Assembly: GCF_025515205.1 (NCBI RefSeq)
Contig: NZ_JAOPFX010000002.1
Coordinates: forward strand, 248,001-312,000
Source: Microbacterium fluvii
GTDB lineage: Bacteria; Actinomycetota; Actinomycetes; Actinomycetales; Microbacteriaceae
Direction of reading: 5' to 3'
Length of the DNA: 64,000 nucleotides
Part shown: piece by piece, positions 26,107-34,253 of the stretch
Position numbering within the stretch: position 1 is the stretch's first letter
Layout of the letters: every line of letters starts with the position of its first letter
Made by a program: the position numbers and the translations under genes
Notes under the pieces: model-generated
Databases searched by the model: none
What the model saw: only the letters and a program-made list of their open reading frames with translations
Told to the model about the DNA's origin: nothing

Positions 26107-28490
26107 GCGTCGCCTCCCACCGGTCCCTGAGCTTGTCGAAGGGTCACCGTGCGGTAGTCGGTCGTGCGCAGCCGGAACGGCCGGAACAGGCGCGCGGCGA
26201 GGGCGGCGGCATCCGTCGCCGGCAGCTGCTGCCCGTGCTCGATGCCGGCCTCGGGCTTGACGCGTCCGTCGAGGAGCGCCCCGCCCAGGTCGTCGCCGCC
26301 GGCGCGCAGCAGCTCGGCAGCCGCCTCGCGGCCGACGCGGGTCCAGGCGATCTGCAGGTGCGGGATGCTGCCGCTGAGCAGCAGCCGCGAGACGGCGACC
26401 ATCGCGCGGTGCTCGTCGAGCGGGCTGCGCCCGGCGACCAGCGGCACGCCGCCGGCACGGCCCGGCAGCGGAATCGGCACGAACTCGGTGAACCCGCCGG
26501 TGGCGGACTGGATGCGCCGCAGCTCCCGCAGGTGCGCGATGCGCTCGGCGGCCGTCTCGACGTGGCCGTAGAACAGCACGCTCGTCGAGCGGAAGCCGGC
26601 GCGGTGGGCGGCCGTGATGCCCTCGACCCAGCGATCGATCTCGAGGTCGTCGGGCGCGACGAGGGCGCGCACGCGCTCGCTCAGCACCTTGACCCCCGTG
26701 CCGGGCGCCGTGTCGACACCGGCCGCGCGCAGTGCCGCGAGAGCACCGTCGAGCCCGAGGCCGCCGCGGTCGGCGAGGTCCCACACGTCGTGCGGGCGAT
26801 ACGCATGCAGATGGATGCCGGGGGCCCCGGCCGTGGCGGCCCGCGCGATCTCGAGATAGGCGGAAGGGTCTTCCGTGCCGGGCAGGCGCCCCTGGATGCA
26901 CAGCTCGGTCGCCCCGAGGTCTGCCGCATCGGCCGCGATGGCGGCGACGTCGTCGAGGTCGAACGTATCGGGGCCCACACCGCCGGCCGCCCGGAACCCG
27001 CTGGAGGTGAGGTTGCGGTTGACGACGAGGCTCACCGTCTCGCCGACCGTGTAGCGGCGCACGTCGTCGGCGGTGGCCACGAGCGCCTCGAGGTCGGCGC
27101 CGGTCGCCGTCAGCAGTGCCGCCCACTCGGCGTCGTCGAGGGCGAGGGGGTCGGCCGCCGCCCGCTCGGCGAGGCCGTGGCCGGTGCCCCGGGTCGGGTT
27201 GCGACGTTTCGTCTCGTCGCTTCGCTCCCCGAACCGCGTCTCGTCCATCGCGAGCCCGGTGTCGGGGTCGGTCAGCGCGGCCACGGCGGCGTGCAGACCC
27301 TCATCGACCCAGGTCGACGCATCCCGCACGTACTCGGGGTGCGCCGTCAGGCGCTCGCGCAGCTCGAAGCCGCACTCGGCCGTGCGGGCGGCGAGGTCGC
27401 TCAGGTGCGGCCACGGGCGCTCGGGGTTGACGTGGTCGGCGGTCAGCGGCGAGACGCCGCCCCAATCGTCGGCCCCCGCGCGCACGAGAAGGGCGAGTTC
27501 GGCCGGGTCCGAGAGATTCGGCGGCACCTGGATGCGCATGTGCGGGCCGAACACGAGCCGCGCCGTCGCGACGGCGGCGACGTATTCGAGCATCGAGGCG
27601 TCGGGGGCCGCCTGCATCGCGGTCTTCGGCTTCGCGCGGAAGTTCTGCACGATGATCTCCTGCAGGTGCCCTCGGCCGTCGACGGCGTGACGCTCGTGCG
27701 CGTCGCGCAGCGCGATGAGCGACTGCGCCCTGTCGTCGAGCGTCTCGCCGATGCCGACGAGCACGCCCGTCGTGAACGGGATGCGCAGCGCGCCGGCATC
27801 CTCGATCACCTGCAGGCGCAGTGCGGGGTCTTTGTCTGGCGAGCCGTAGTGCACCTGGCCCGGCTCTTCGAAGAGGCGCCGCGAGGTCGTCTCGAGCATC
27901 ATGCCCATCGAGGGCGCCGTGGGCCGAAGGATCACGAGTTCGTCGGCGCTCATGACCCCGGGGTTCAGGTGGGCGAGCATGCCGGTCTCGGCGGTGACGA
28001 GCCGCGCGATCGCGCCGACGTAGTCGAGGGTCGACGCGTAGCCGTGCTCGTCGAGCCAGGCGCGGGCCTCTGGCCAGCGCTGCTCCGGCCGGTCGCCGAG
28101 GGTCAGCAGCACCTCTTTGCAGCCCATCGCCTGCCCCTGCCGCACGACGGCGAGCACCTGCTCGGGCGACATGTAGGCGGGCTTGTGCTTCTTGAGCAGC
28201 TGGCCAGGGGTGTCGACGAAGATGCAGTAGTGGCAGCGGTCGCGGCACAGCGTCGTCAACGGCACGAACACCTTGCGCGAATAGGTGATGACGCCGGGGC
28301 GGCCGGCTGCCGCCAGACCCTCGTCGCGCATCGCGGCGGCCAGGCGCAGCATCCGCTCCAGATCGTCGCCGGATGCCGCCAGCAGCGCCTGCGCGTCGTG
28401 CACGTCGAGCCGCGCTCCGCTCTCGGCGCGATCGAGCACCCCGCGCGCCGAGCGCGCCTGCACCGGTCGCGCCGGATCGAGCAGAGTCAT
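26103..28490 (-). CDS. fbiC: FO synthase, CofG-CofH fusion with no Cys motif in the CofH half
   Basis: A 795-aa FbiC-like protein, shorter than the ~850-aa mycobacterial form. The N-terminal CofG half has CRDRCHYC with Cys82, 86 and 89, the radical-SAM [4Fe-4S] motif. The C-terminal half has CofH landmarks (VNRN at 490-493, GATELCIQG, HVHAY-like, GFTEFVPIPL, HLQIAWTRVG), but where FbiC normally has CxxxCxxC this protein reads NLTSSGFRAAGGVGPDTF (493-510), with no cysteines. Reading the other frames at 26950-27020 does not reveal a shifted motif. The last residues TLRQAQGP lie in a dispersed repeat. Normal CofH activity is therefore doubtful. Confidence 0.85.
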   Translation of the reverse strand: MTLLDPARPVQARSARGVLDRAESGARLDVHDAQALLAASGDDLERMLRLAAAMRDEGLAAAGRPGVITYSRKVFVPLTTLCRDRCHYCIFVDTPGQLLKKHKPAYMSPEQVLAVVRQGQAMGCKEVLLTLGDRPEQRWPEARAWLDEHGYASTLDYVGAIARLVTAETGMLAHLNPGVMSADELVILRPTAPSMGMMLETTSRRLFEEPGQVHYGSPDKDPALRLQVIEDAGALRIPFTTGVLVGIGETLDDRAQSLIALRDAHERHAVDGRGHLQEIIVQNFRAKPKTAMQAAPDASMLEYVAAVATARLVFGPHMRIQVPPNLSDPAELALLVRAGADDWGGVSPLTADHVNPERPWPHLSDLAARTAECGFELRERLTAHPEYVRDASTWVDEGLHAAVAALTDPDTGLAMDETRFGERSDETKRRNPTRGTGHGLAERAAADPLALDDAEWAALLTATGADLEALVATADDVRRYTVGETVSLVVNRNLTSSGFRAAGGVGPDTFDLDDVAAIAADAADLGATELCIQGRLPGTEDPSAYLEIARAATAGAPGIHLHAYRPHDVWDLADRGGLGLDGALAALRAAGVDTAPGTGVKVLSERVRALVAPDDLEIDRWVEGITAAHRAGFRSTSVLFYGHVETAAERIAHLRELRRIQSATGGFTEFVPIPLPGRAGGVPLVAGRSPLDEHRAMVAVSRLLLSGSIPHLQIAWTRVGREAAAELLRAGGDDLGGALLDGRVKPEAGIEHGQQLPATDAAALAARLFRPFRLRTTDYRTVTLRQAQGPVGGDA
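26122..26145 (-). repeat. dispersed CTTCGACA(A/G)GCTCAGG repeat, copy 2 (inside fbiC 3' end)
   Basis: Inverted relative to copy 1 at 2632-2653. It encodes residues TLRQAQGP at the C-terminus of FbiC. Confidence 0.65.
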
Positions 28491-28595
28491 CGCTCCAGTC
28501 TTGCACCGCCGCGGCGCCGCGAGGCGACCGATCGTTGCCGCTCTGTAAGCAAAACGACCTGTGGAGGTCACCCTGCCGCTGGCAGACTAGGCGTC

Positions 28596-29036
28596 ATGGT
28601 GACGCTCCTGCTCGACTCGACGCAGCTCGAGCTCGCGCTGTCGGTCGCCGAGCGGGCGCTCGCATTCCGCAAGGAGAATGTGGTGCTCGACCGCTCGAGC
28701 ATCGCGAAGGTGCAGCTCACCGACGACGTGTGGACGTGGCTGCGCGGAGTGCCGAGCCCCGGCACCCACGCGCGCGGCATCATCGCGATGGGCATCTGGC
28801 GATCGGCGGGGGGCGACGACTTCGTGCTCGTGCGCCGCCGCCACCCCGGCGTGGTCATCGATCTCGACGGCAGCGGGGAGTTCCAGCGGGTCGTGCTCAC
28901 CACCCGGCACGGGCTCGCGCTCGTGACGGCGCTGCGGCTCGATGTCGCCGAAGAGGCTGCCGACGTGGCCGAGATCGCCGCGGGCAGGAAGCCGGCCAGG
29001 AAGCCGCGCGCAGCCGCGCGGCCCGCCACGGCGTGA
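28596..29036 (+). CDS. conserved actinobacterial hypothetical protein
   Basis: A 146-aa soluble protein. A beta-rich N-terminal two-thirds contains LERALAFRKENVVLDRSSI and WLRGVPSPGTHARGIIAMGIW, in the style of small actinobacterial proteins with a PH-like fold. The C-terminal 25 residues are Lys/Arg/Ala-rich. The ATG at 28596 has CAGACT 7 nt upstream (28583-28588). It is divergent from fbiC. The function is unknown. Confidence 0.7.
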   Translation: MVTLLLDSTQLELALSVAERALAFRKENVVLDRSSIAKVQLTDDVWTWLRGVPSPGTHARGIIAMGIWRSAGGDDFVLVRRRHPGVVIDLDGSGEFQRVVLTTRHGLALVTALRLDVAEEAADVAEIAAGRKPARKPRAAARPATA

Positions 29037-29043
29037 GGCCGGA

Positions 29044-29853
29044 TCACGCCACGTCGCGACGCCAGCTGACGAACCAGCCGAGCACGAGCAGCACGACCGC
29101 ATAGCCCAGCAGCACGAGGCCGCCGACCCACCACTCGAGCTGCTCGCCGCCGGTGCTGGCGGTGAGCACGCTCGCCCCGACCAGCGCGTCGCTGGCCGCT
29201 CCTGGGAGGTACTGCACGACGGTGTCGAGGCCCTCGACGAAGGCGGCAGCCGCACGCCCCACCGGCTCGAGGAACTGCGTGAACACCAGCACACCCACGA
29301 TCGCGCCCACCTGATTGCGCACGAGCGCACCGACTCCGATGCCGATCACCGTCCACAGCACGAAGGCGAGCACCATGCGGCCGAGCATGGCCCAGGTCTG
29401 CGCAGCGTCGAGATCGGTCTCCAGCCCGTATCCGGCGAGAAAGGCGACCGACGGTGCGACCGATGCCAGGACGCCGATGATGCCGTAGACGACGCCCAGC
29501 ACCAGCCCGATCGCGACCTTGGCCACCAGGGCCGTGCCGCGCCGCGGAACGGCGAGAAAGGTCGGGGTGAGGGTCTTGTGGCGGAACTCCGCCGTGACCA
29601 TGAGCGTTCCGATCAGCAGTGGGAAGACATAGCCGACCGACGTCGCGGTGCTGTAGAGGGTGGCGGCGAGCCCTTCGGTCGGCGTCGGCGCGCCCTGCGT
29701 GGGCAGCTCTCCCGCCGCCGATGCCGCGAAGACGAAGCCCAGCACCGCGGCGGTGAAGCCGATGTAGGCGAGCATGACGACCGCGAGAATCCACCAGATC
29801 GATGTGGTGAACTGCTTGATCGACTCGGATCGGGTGGCGGCCGCGAGGCTCAT
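29044..29853 (-). CDS. ABC-2 transporter permease
   Basis: A 269-aa membrane protein with about six helices (near 15-45, 70-90, 110-135, 145-170, 180-200 and 240-260). ATG 29853 overlaps the ATPase stop by 4 bp (ATGA). RHKTLTPTFLAVPRRGTALVAKV resembles the cytosolic coupling loop of bacitracin/lantibiotic-type ABC-2 permeases. With the upstream ATPase it forms an exporter of unknown substrate. Confidence 0.88.
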   Translation of the reverse strand: MSLAAATRSESIKQFTTSIWWILAVVMLAYIGFTAAVLGFVFAASAAGELPTQGAPTPTEGLAATLYSTATSVGYVFPLLIGTLMVTAEFRHKTLTPTFLAVPRRGTALVAKVAIGLVLGVVYGIIGVLASVAPSVAFLAGYGLETDLDAAQTWAMLGRMVLAFVLWTVIGIGVGALVRNQVGAIVGVLVFTQFLEPVGRAAAAFVEGLDTVVQYLPGAASDALVGASVLTASTGGEQLEWWVGGLVLLGYAVVLLVLGWFVSWRRDVA

Positions 29854-31214
29854 CGCTGATCACCTTCCTCCGGGGTGGCGGGTTCGCCGGGTTCGTCGGC
29901 CGGATCGGATGCGGATGCTGCGGCGTGCTGCGCAGCCGCGTGCTCGTCGTACGACGAGAAGAACTCATCGGCCGCGACATCGGCCTCGGTCTTGACGTAC
30001 TGCTCCCACGGGCGGTCGTGCGGCGACTCGTCGTCGACCGGTTCATCGAGCGGCTCGTCGGCCCGCTCGGGTTCCGGCTCGGTGGGGGACTCGGTCTCGG
30101 GCTCGACGTCCGCCTCTTCCTCGGGCTCGGGCTCTGGCTCTGCTTCGGGCTCTGGCTCGGGCTCAGGCTCGGGCTCTGGCTCTGCTTCGCGCTCGGCCTC
30201 GGTCTCTGCTTCGGGCTCTGACTCTGGCTCTGCTTCGGCCTCGGCTTCCGGCTCCGGCTCTGCTTCGACGGCGACCGGCGCCTCCGCCGAGCCGGGATCG
30301 CCCGCGGCGCTCGGGTGCACCCGCACGCCGTTCACAAGCTCGAAGAACACCTCTTCGAGCGATGGCCCCTTGCGCTGCAGCGACGAGAGGGCGACTCCGG
30401 CGCCCGCGGCGAGGGCGCCGACGGCGGCGGTGTCGAGGCCGCGCACCGCGAGACCCGTGCGCAGTGTCTCGAAGGTCGCGCCCTCGGCCTCCAGCGCCGC
30501 GCGCAGGGCGGCACGGTCGGGGGAGTCGACCACGGTGCGGAACTCCGCCGGGTCGGCCAGGTCGTCGAGGGCTCCCTGATACACAAGGCGACCGCGCGAG
30601 ATGATGAGGGCGGCATCCACGGTCTGCTGCACCTCGGCGAGCAGGTGCGACGACACGAACACCGTGCGACCCTCGGCGGCCAGCGACCGCAGGAAGCCGC
30701 GGATCCACGTGATGCCCTCAGGGTCGAGCCCGTTGGTCGGCTCGTCGAGCACGAGCACACCGGGGTCGCCCAGCAGCGCGAAGGCGAGCCCCAGTCGCTG
30801 CCGCATGCCCAGCGAGTAGCCGCCGACCTTGCGCCCGGCCGCATCGGCCAGGCCCACGAGGCCCAGCACTTCATCGACCCTCGCCGCGGGCAGCGCCGCG
30901 GCCGCGGCGTAGACGCGCAGGTGGTTCGCGCCGGTGCGGCCGGGGTGGAAGCTCGAGGCCTCGAGCACCGTTCCCACCGTCTGCAGCGGGTGCTTCAGCT
31001 GCGCATACGATTCGCCGCCGATGGTCGCCGCGCCGGAGGTCGGCCGCACGAGGCCCACGAGCGTCCGCAGTGTCGTCGTCTTTCCCGCGCCGTTGGGGCC
31101 GAGAAAGCCCGTCACGATGCCGGGCTCGACCCTGGCGGTGAAGTCCGAGACGGCGGTGACCGAGCCGAAGCGCTTGGTCACACCCGAGAACTCGAGTACG
31201 TCGCCTGCAGGCAT
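29850..31214 (-). CDS. ABC transporter ATP-binding protein with Glu-Pro-rich tail
   Basis: A 454-aa ATPase. Walker A GPNGAGKTTT (near 40), the signature YSLGM, Walker B LVLDEPTNGLDPEG and a DNA/lipid-exporter-type C-terminus ending near residue 305 (LEEVFFELVNG). GAGGAG precedes ATG 31214. Beyond the ATPase it carries about 140 extra residues, mainly Glu-Pro and Glu-Ala repeats, ending in a less repetitive acidic tail. The tail is absent from normal ABC-2 ATPases. It is highly charged, predicted disordered, and encoded by hexanucleotide-like repeats (30070-30290). The substrate is unknown. Confidence 0.85.
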   Translation of the reverse strand: MPAGDVLEFSGVTKRFGSVTAVSDFTARVEPGIVTGFLGPNGAGKTTTLRTLVGLVRPTSGAATIGGESYAQLKHPLQTVGTVLEASSFHPGRTGANHLRVYAAAAALPAARVDEVLGLVGLADAAGRKVGGYSLGMRQRLGLAFALLGDPGVLVLDEPTNGLDPEGITWIRGFLRSLAAEGRTVFVSSHLLAEVQQTVDAALIISRGRLVYQGALDDLADPAEFRTVVDSPDRAALRAALEAEGATFETLRTGLAVRGLDTAAVGALAAGAGVALSSLQRKGPSLEEVFFELVNGVRVHPSAAGDPGSAEAPVAVEAEPEPEAEAEAEPESEPEAETEAEREAEPEPEPEPEPEPEAEPEPEPEEEADVEPETESPTEPEPERADEPLDEPVDDESPHDRPWEQYVKTEADVAADEFFSSYDEHAAAQHAAASASDPADEPGEPATPEEGDQR

Positions 31215-31299
31215 GCGGCACCTCTCCTCTGAGCCGTTGCCCCCATCTTGCTGGATGACCCGGCCGACCGGGGGTATTCCGCGCGGTAACGTTGCGGGG

Positions 31300-32364
31300 G
31301 TGACCGCACCCGAGTCCGAGCCCCGCGTGATCGCCCGCCGCGAGAGCGGCCTCGGCCACCTCACCCTCAATCGTCCTCGAGCGATCAACGCCCTCGATCT
31401 CGGCATGATCGAGCTGCTGCACGCCGCGCTCGACGAGTGGGAGCACGACCCCGACATCGACACGGTGCTGCTCGACGGCGCGGGCGACCGCGGCCTGTGC
31501 GCCGGCGGCGACGTGCGGGGTCTCTACGACCAGATCGTCGGAGGCGCGCCCGACGACGTCACCGCGTTCTTCCGCGCCGAGTACGCCCTCAACGCGCGCA
31601 TCGCCGAGTACCCCAAGCCCGTCGTCGCTCTCGCCGACGGCATCACGATGGGCGGCGGCATCGGTCTTGCCGGTCACGCCGCCGTGCGGGTGGTCACCGA
31701 GCGGTCGAAGCTCGCGATGCCCGAGACGCGCATCGGGCTCACTCCCGACGTCGGCGGCTCGTGGCTGCTGGCGCGCGCCCCCGGACGCATCGGCGAGTTC
31801 CTGGGACTCACCGGCGGCACGATGGATGCCGCCGATGCCGTCTACGCCGGCTTCGCCGACCACCTCGTGCCCGCGGATCACCTGGAGGGCCTGCGCGACG
31901 CGCTGGAGACCCGCGCCGATCCGTCGGGCCCCGCGGAGCTCGTGCTGCTGTTCGACGAGACGCCGGGGACCTCGCGGCTCGAGGCCGCGCGCCCCTGGAT
32001 CGACGACGCCTTCGCCGCCGACACGGTGCCCGAGATCATCGAGCGGCTTCGAGCGCGCCCCGAGTCGGAGGCGCACGCCGTGATCGCGACGCTCGGCGAG
32101 CTCTCGCCCACCGCGATGGCGGTGACCCTCGCCGCCGTGCGCTCGGCGCGCGAGCTGCCCGACCTGCGCGCCGCGCTCGCGCAGGAGTACGGCCTCGTGC
32201 TCTGGTTCGCGCACACCCAGCCCGACCTCGTCGAGGGGATCCGCGCGCAGCTCGTCGACAAGGACCGCTCGCCGCGCTGGACCCCGCCGACCCCGGCCGA
32301 CGTGCCGGCGGAGCTGGCGGCATCCGCCCTCGCCTTCGTTCCGTCGACCCCGCTGTGGGCCTGA
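31300..32364 (+). CDS. 3-hydroxyisobutyryl-CoA hydrolase (crotonase fold)
   Basis: A 354-aa crotonase-superfamily protein. The hydrolase subgroup marker GLCAGGDVRGLYD and a second part GGGIGLAGHAAVRVVTERSKLAMPE with Glu and Asp positions match 3-hydroxyisobutyryl-CoA hydrolase of valine breakdown, which lacks the hydratase Glu pair. The GTG at 31300 has TAACGT at 31287-31292 with a 7-nt gap. It is divergent from the ABC operon. No other valine-degradation gene is next to it. Confidence 0.85.
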   Translation: MTAPESEPRVIARRESGLGHLTLNRPRAINALDLGMIELLHAALDEWEHDPDIDTVLLDGAGDRGLCAGGDVRGLYDQIVGGAPDDVTAFFRAEYALNARIAEYPKPVVALADGITMGGGIGLAGHAAVRVVTERSKLAMPETRIGLTPDVGGSWLLARAPGRIGEFLGLTGGTMDAADAVYAGFADHLVPADHLEGLRDALETRADPSGPAELVLLFDETPGTSRLEAARPWIDDAFAADTVPEIIERLRARPESEAHAVIATLGELSPTAMAVTLAAVRSARELPDLRAALAQEYGLVLWFAHTQPDLVEGIRAQLVDKDRSPRWTPPTPADVPAELAASALAFVPSTPLWA

Positions 32365-32365
32365 C

Positions 32366-33301
32366 GTGTTCGACAGCCCGCTGTCGGCCTCGGCCTACGA
32401 GGTGCTCGCCGTCGCGCCCGATGCCGACGACGAGGCGCTCAAGCGCGCCTACCGGCTGAGGCTGCGGCAGGCGCACCCCGACACCGGGGGAGACGCGGCG
32501 ACGTTCATCCAGGTGCAGCGGGCGTGGGAGCTCGTGGGCACGCCCGAGGCGCGCGCCGCCTACGACCGCGGGCATGGCTTCGCCGACGAGGCGCCGTCGT
32601 TCGCGCCGACCGACGCCGCATCGTGGCGGCCGCGATCGGGTCCTGCCGACACCCGGCCGCGGGCCCGGTCGCACGGCCACCCCGGCGGGTGGCGGCGGGA
32701 GCGCTACCTCGACCTCATGCGCGAGTGGGTGGGCCGCGGCGTCGAGCTGGCCGACCCCTACGATCCTGCGCTGGTGCGCACGGCGCCCGTCGAGATCCGT
32801 CGGCTGCTGGCCGATGCGCTCGCCGAAGAGGCCACCGCCCGCATCGTCGCCGACCTCGGCATGGGCTACACCGTGTGGCACGACGTCGCCTCGCCGCGCG
32901 AGCCCGACCCCGACGCGAAGCTCGACCACGTCGTGCTCGGTCCGAGCGGGCTGTACGGCGTGCTCTCCGAAGACTTCGGCGGCCCCGTGCGGGTGCGCCG
33001 CGGCGAGCTCGTCGGCGACGGTGTCGATGGTGCACCGATCGCGACCCTCGTGGGGCGGATGCGGCAGCTCGCCCGCGCGGCCGGCGTGCGCTTCAGCGGC
33101 GCGATCGTCGTGCTGCCCGACGACGACGTGCTGCAGGCGATCGACGAGCTCGGCAAGGTGCGGGGGACTCCGGTGGTGCTGGTCGGCCGCAGCGCGCTGT
33201 CGACGGTGCTGCGCCGGGGACTCACCGGCGCCCGCGCGATCGGCGGCAACGAGCTGTTCGACGTGCGCACCCGCCTGCAGCAGGTGGTGCGCTACGCGTA
33301 G
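32366..33301 (+). CDS. DnaJ (J-domain) protein with C-terminal NERD-like domain
   Basis: A 311-aa protein, GTG 32366, 1 bp after the preceding stop. The J-domain has the HPD motif at 37-39 within LRQAHPDTGG. After a Pro/Arg linker, residues about 115-305 resemble a nuclease-related (NERD-like) domain: LDHVVLGPSGLYGVLSEDF, IVVLPDDDVLQAID and a VVLVGR segment. J-domains recruit Hsp70; coupled to a NERD-like domain this may act on nucleic acid or protein complexes. The stop TAG at 33299-33301 is followed, one base out of frame, by a zinc-ribbon segment. Confidence 0.75.
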   Translation: MFDSPLSASAYEVLAVAPDADDEALKRAYRLRLRQAHPDTGGDAATFIQVQRAWELVGTPEARAAYDRGHGFADEAPSFAPTDAASWRPRSGPADTRPRARSHGHPGGWRRERYLDLMREWVGRGVELADPYDPALVRTAPVEIRRLLADALAEEATARIVADLGMGYTVWHDVASPREPDPDAKLDHVVLGPSGLYGVLSEDFGGPVRVRRGELVGDGVDGAPIATLVGRMRQLARAAGVRFSGAIVVLPDDDVLQAIDELGKVRGTPVVLVGRSALSTVLRRGLTGARAIGGNELFDVRTRLQQVVRYA

Positions 33302-33440
33302 GCGCGAGCGCGAGTCGCCGGCGTGGACCTGCCCGACCTGCGGCGAGCGGCTGCGGTGGGAGATCCTCGACGACGAGAGGTTCGTCGTGGCCTGGTCGTG
33401 CCTGAACTGCGGGCTCATCCGCACGACCGAGCCGACCTGA
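33300..33440 (+). CDS. zinc-ribbon segment without its own start, probable C-terminus of the J-domain gene (frameshift)
   Basis: An open frame directly after the J-domain stop, in the +1 frame. It reads RRERESPAWTCPTCGERLRW, a middle stretch, then WSCLNCGLIRTTEPT. Two CxxC pairs fit a small zinc ribbon. The codons end almost only in G or C, as expected of real coding DNA here. No ATG, GTG or TTG start lies nearby in this frame. Removing one base (T33299) would join the J-domain gene to it. Either a frameshift or a programmed +1 shift is possible; it could be inactive remnant. Confidence 0.55.
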   Translation, partial: RRERESPAWTCPTCGERLRWEILDDERFVVAWSCLNCGLIRTTEPT

Positions 33441-33489
33441 CCCCGGAGTCTTGGGCAGGCGCAGGTGACCGCATCCGCCCGCCGCTGCC

Positions 33490-33780
33490 GGTCGCAGAAG
33501 GTGCGGCTTCCGGCGCCCCGGGGTGGCATCTTGTGCGACTGGGCCCCGGGTGTGGTCGCAGAAGATGCGGCTTCCGGTGCCCGAGGCGGCATCTTGTGCG
33601 ACCGAGGTGCGACCGGATGTGCGACCCGGCCCGTGGTCGCAGAAGTTGCGGCTTCCAGCGCCCGAGGCGGCATCTTGTGTGACCGAGCCCTGGGATGGTC
33701 GCACAAGGTGTGGCTCACCGGCACCGGAGTCGCCCTATAGTGCGACCTCCCGCGACTCGCGGTCGCCCTATAGTGCGACC
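33490..33780. repeat. array of 50-bp palindromic repeats (about 4.5 copies)
   Basis: Copies at 33490-33540, 33554-33603 and 33635-33684 share GGTCGCAGAAG.TGCGGCTTCC at the left and GGCATCTTGTGCGACC at the right, so each unit is an imperfect palindrome with GGTCGCA/TGCGACC ends. A degenerate copy is at 33697-33747 and a half-size copy GGTCGCCCTATAGTGCGACC at 33761-33780. Intervals of 13-31 bp vary in sequence. This intergenic stretch (33441-33821) has no recognisable gene. It is not a CRISPR array: repeats are too few and too degenerate and no spacers of fixed length occur. The function is unknown. Confidence 0.85.
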
Positions 33781-33821
33781 AGCAGTCGGCGGGGGAGAGC
33801 GGGGCGACCTGCGATCGGCCG

Positions 33822-34253
33822 TCAGCTCAGGTTGTGCCGCAGGGCATCGGCGACCCATCGCGCATACGAGTGCCAGGGCGGTGTGCCGGCGGCCGCGGCT
33901 TCGGCGTGCGCGCGCAGCTCTGCGTCGGCGCGGAACCACTCGCCGCCCTCGCGCAGGTGCGCGAACTGCGCGTGCCGCGCGCGCTCGAGCGTACGGTCGC
34001 CGAGCTCGAACGCGAGCAGCTCGTGATGCCAGATCGCCGCGAGTCGCCGCTGCGGCTGCGACGAGGTGCCGATCTTGATGCGCGCGTCCCACCGCAGGTA
34101 GTAGACGACGTCGACCCGCGGGCGCGGCAGGTCGGGATCGGGGCTGTCGCCGAGGCGCCAGCCGCAGACGGGGCAGGTGCGGATGCCGGGAGCCCCGGCA
34201 TCCGATTCGGGTGCGGCCAACCCGCACAGCACGCAAGCCACCGGCTCAGACAC
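33822..34253 (-). CDS. GIY-YIG (MUG113-like) nuclease-family protein with zinc-binding N-terminus
   Basis: A 143-aa protein. CVLC at the start and CPVCG at 27-31 form a rubredoxin-like zinc knuckle. VVYYLRWDARIKIGTS then matches the opening of the GIY-YIG/T5orf172-MUG113 domain, with a YY...KIG pair and downstream RRLAAI and ERARHAQF helices, and an acidic HLREGGEWF segment. A nuclease role is inferred from the fold; the catalytic Glu is plausibly the one in GGEWF. It starts 8 bp before the end of the DUF559-like gene and overlaps it. Confidence 0.7.
   Translation of the reverse strand: MSEPVACVLCGLAAPESDAGAPGIRTCPVCGWRLGDSPDPDLPRPRVDVVYYLRWDARIKIGTSSQPQRRLAAIWHHELLAFELGDRTLERARHAQFAHLREGGEWFRADAELRAHAEAAAAGTPPWHSYARWVADALRHNLS

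Noticed and set aside
29875..30579. Ser/Gly-rich ORF on the plus strand opposite the ABC ATPase tail
   Set aside because: It is the shadow of the Glu-Pro repeat region; no start signal or domain, and the opposite strand has full ABC motifs.
33490..33780. CRISPR array
   Set aside because: Repeats are 50-bp palindromes with internal divergence, only 3-4 full copies, and intervals of unequal length; there are no cas genes.
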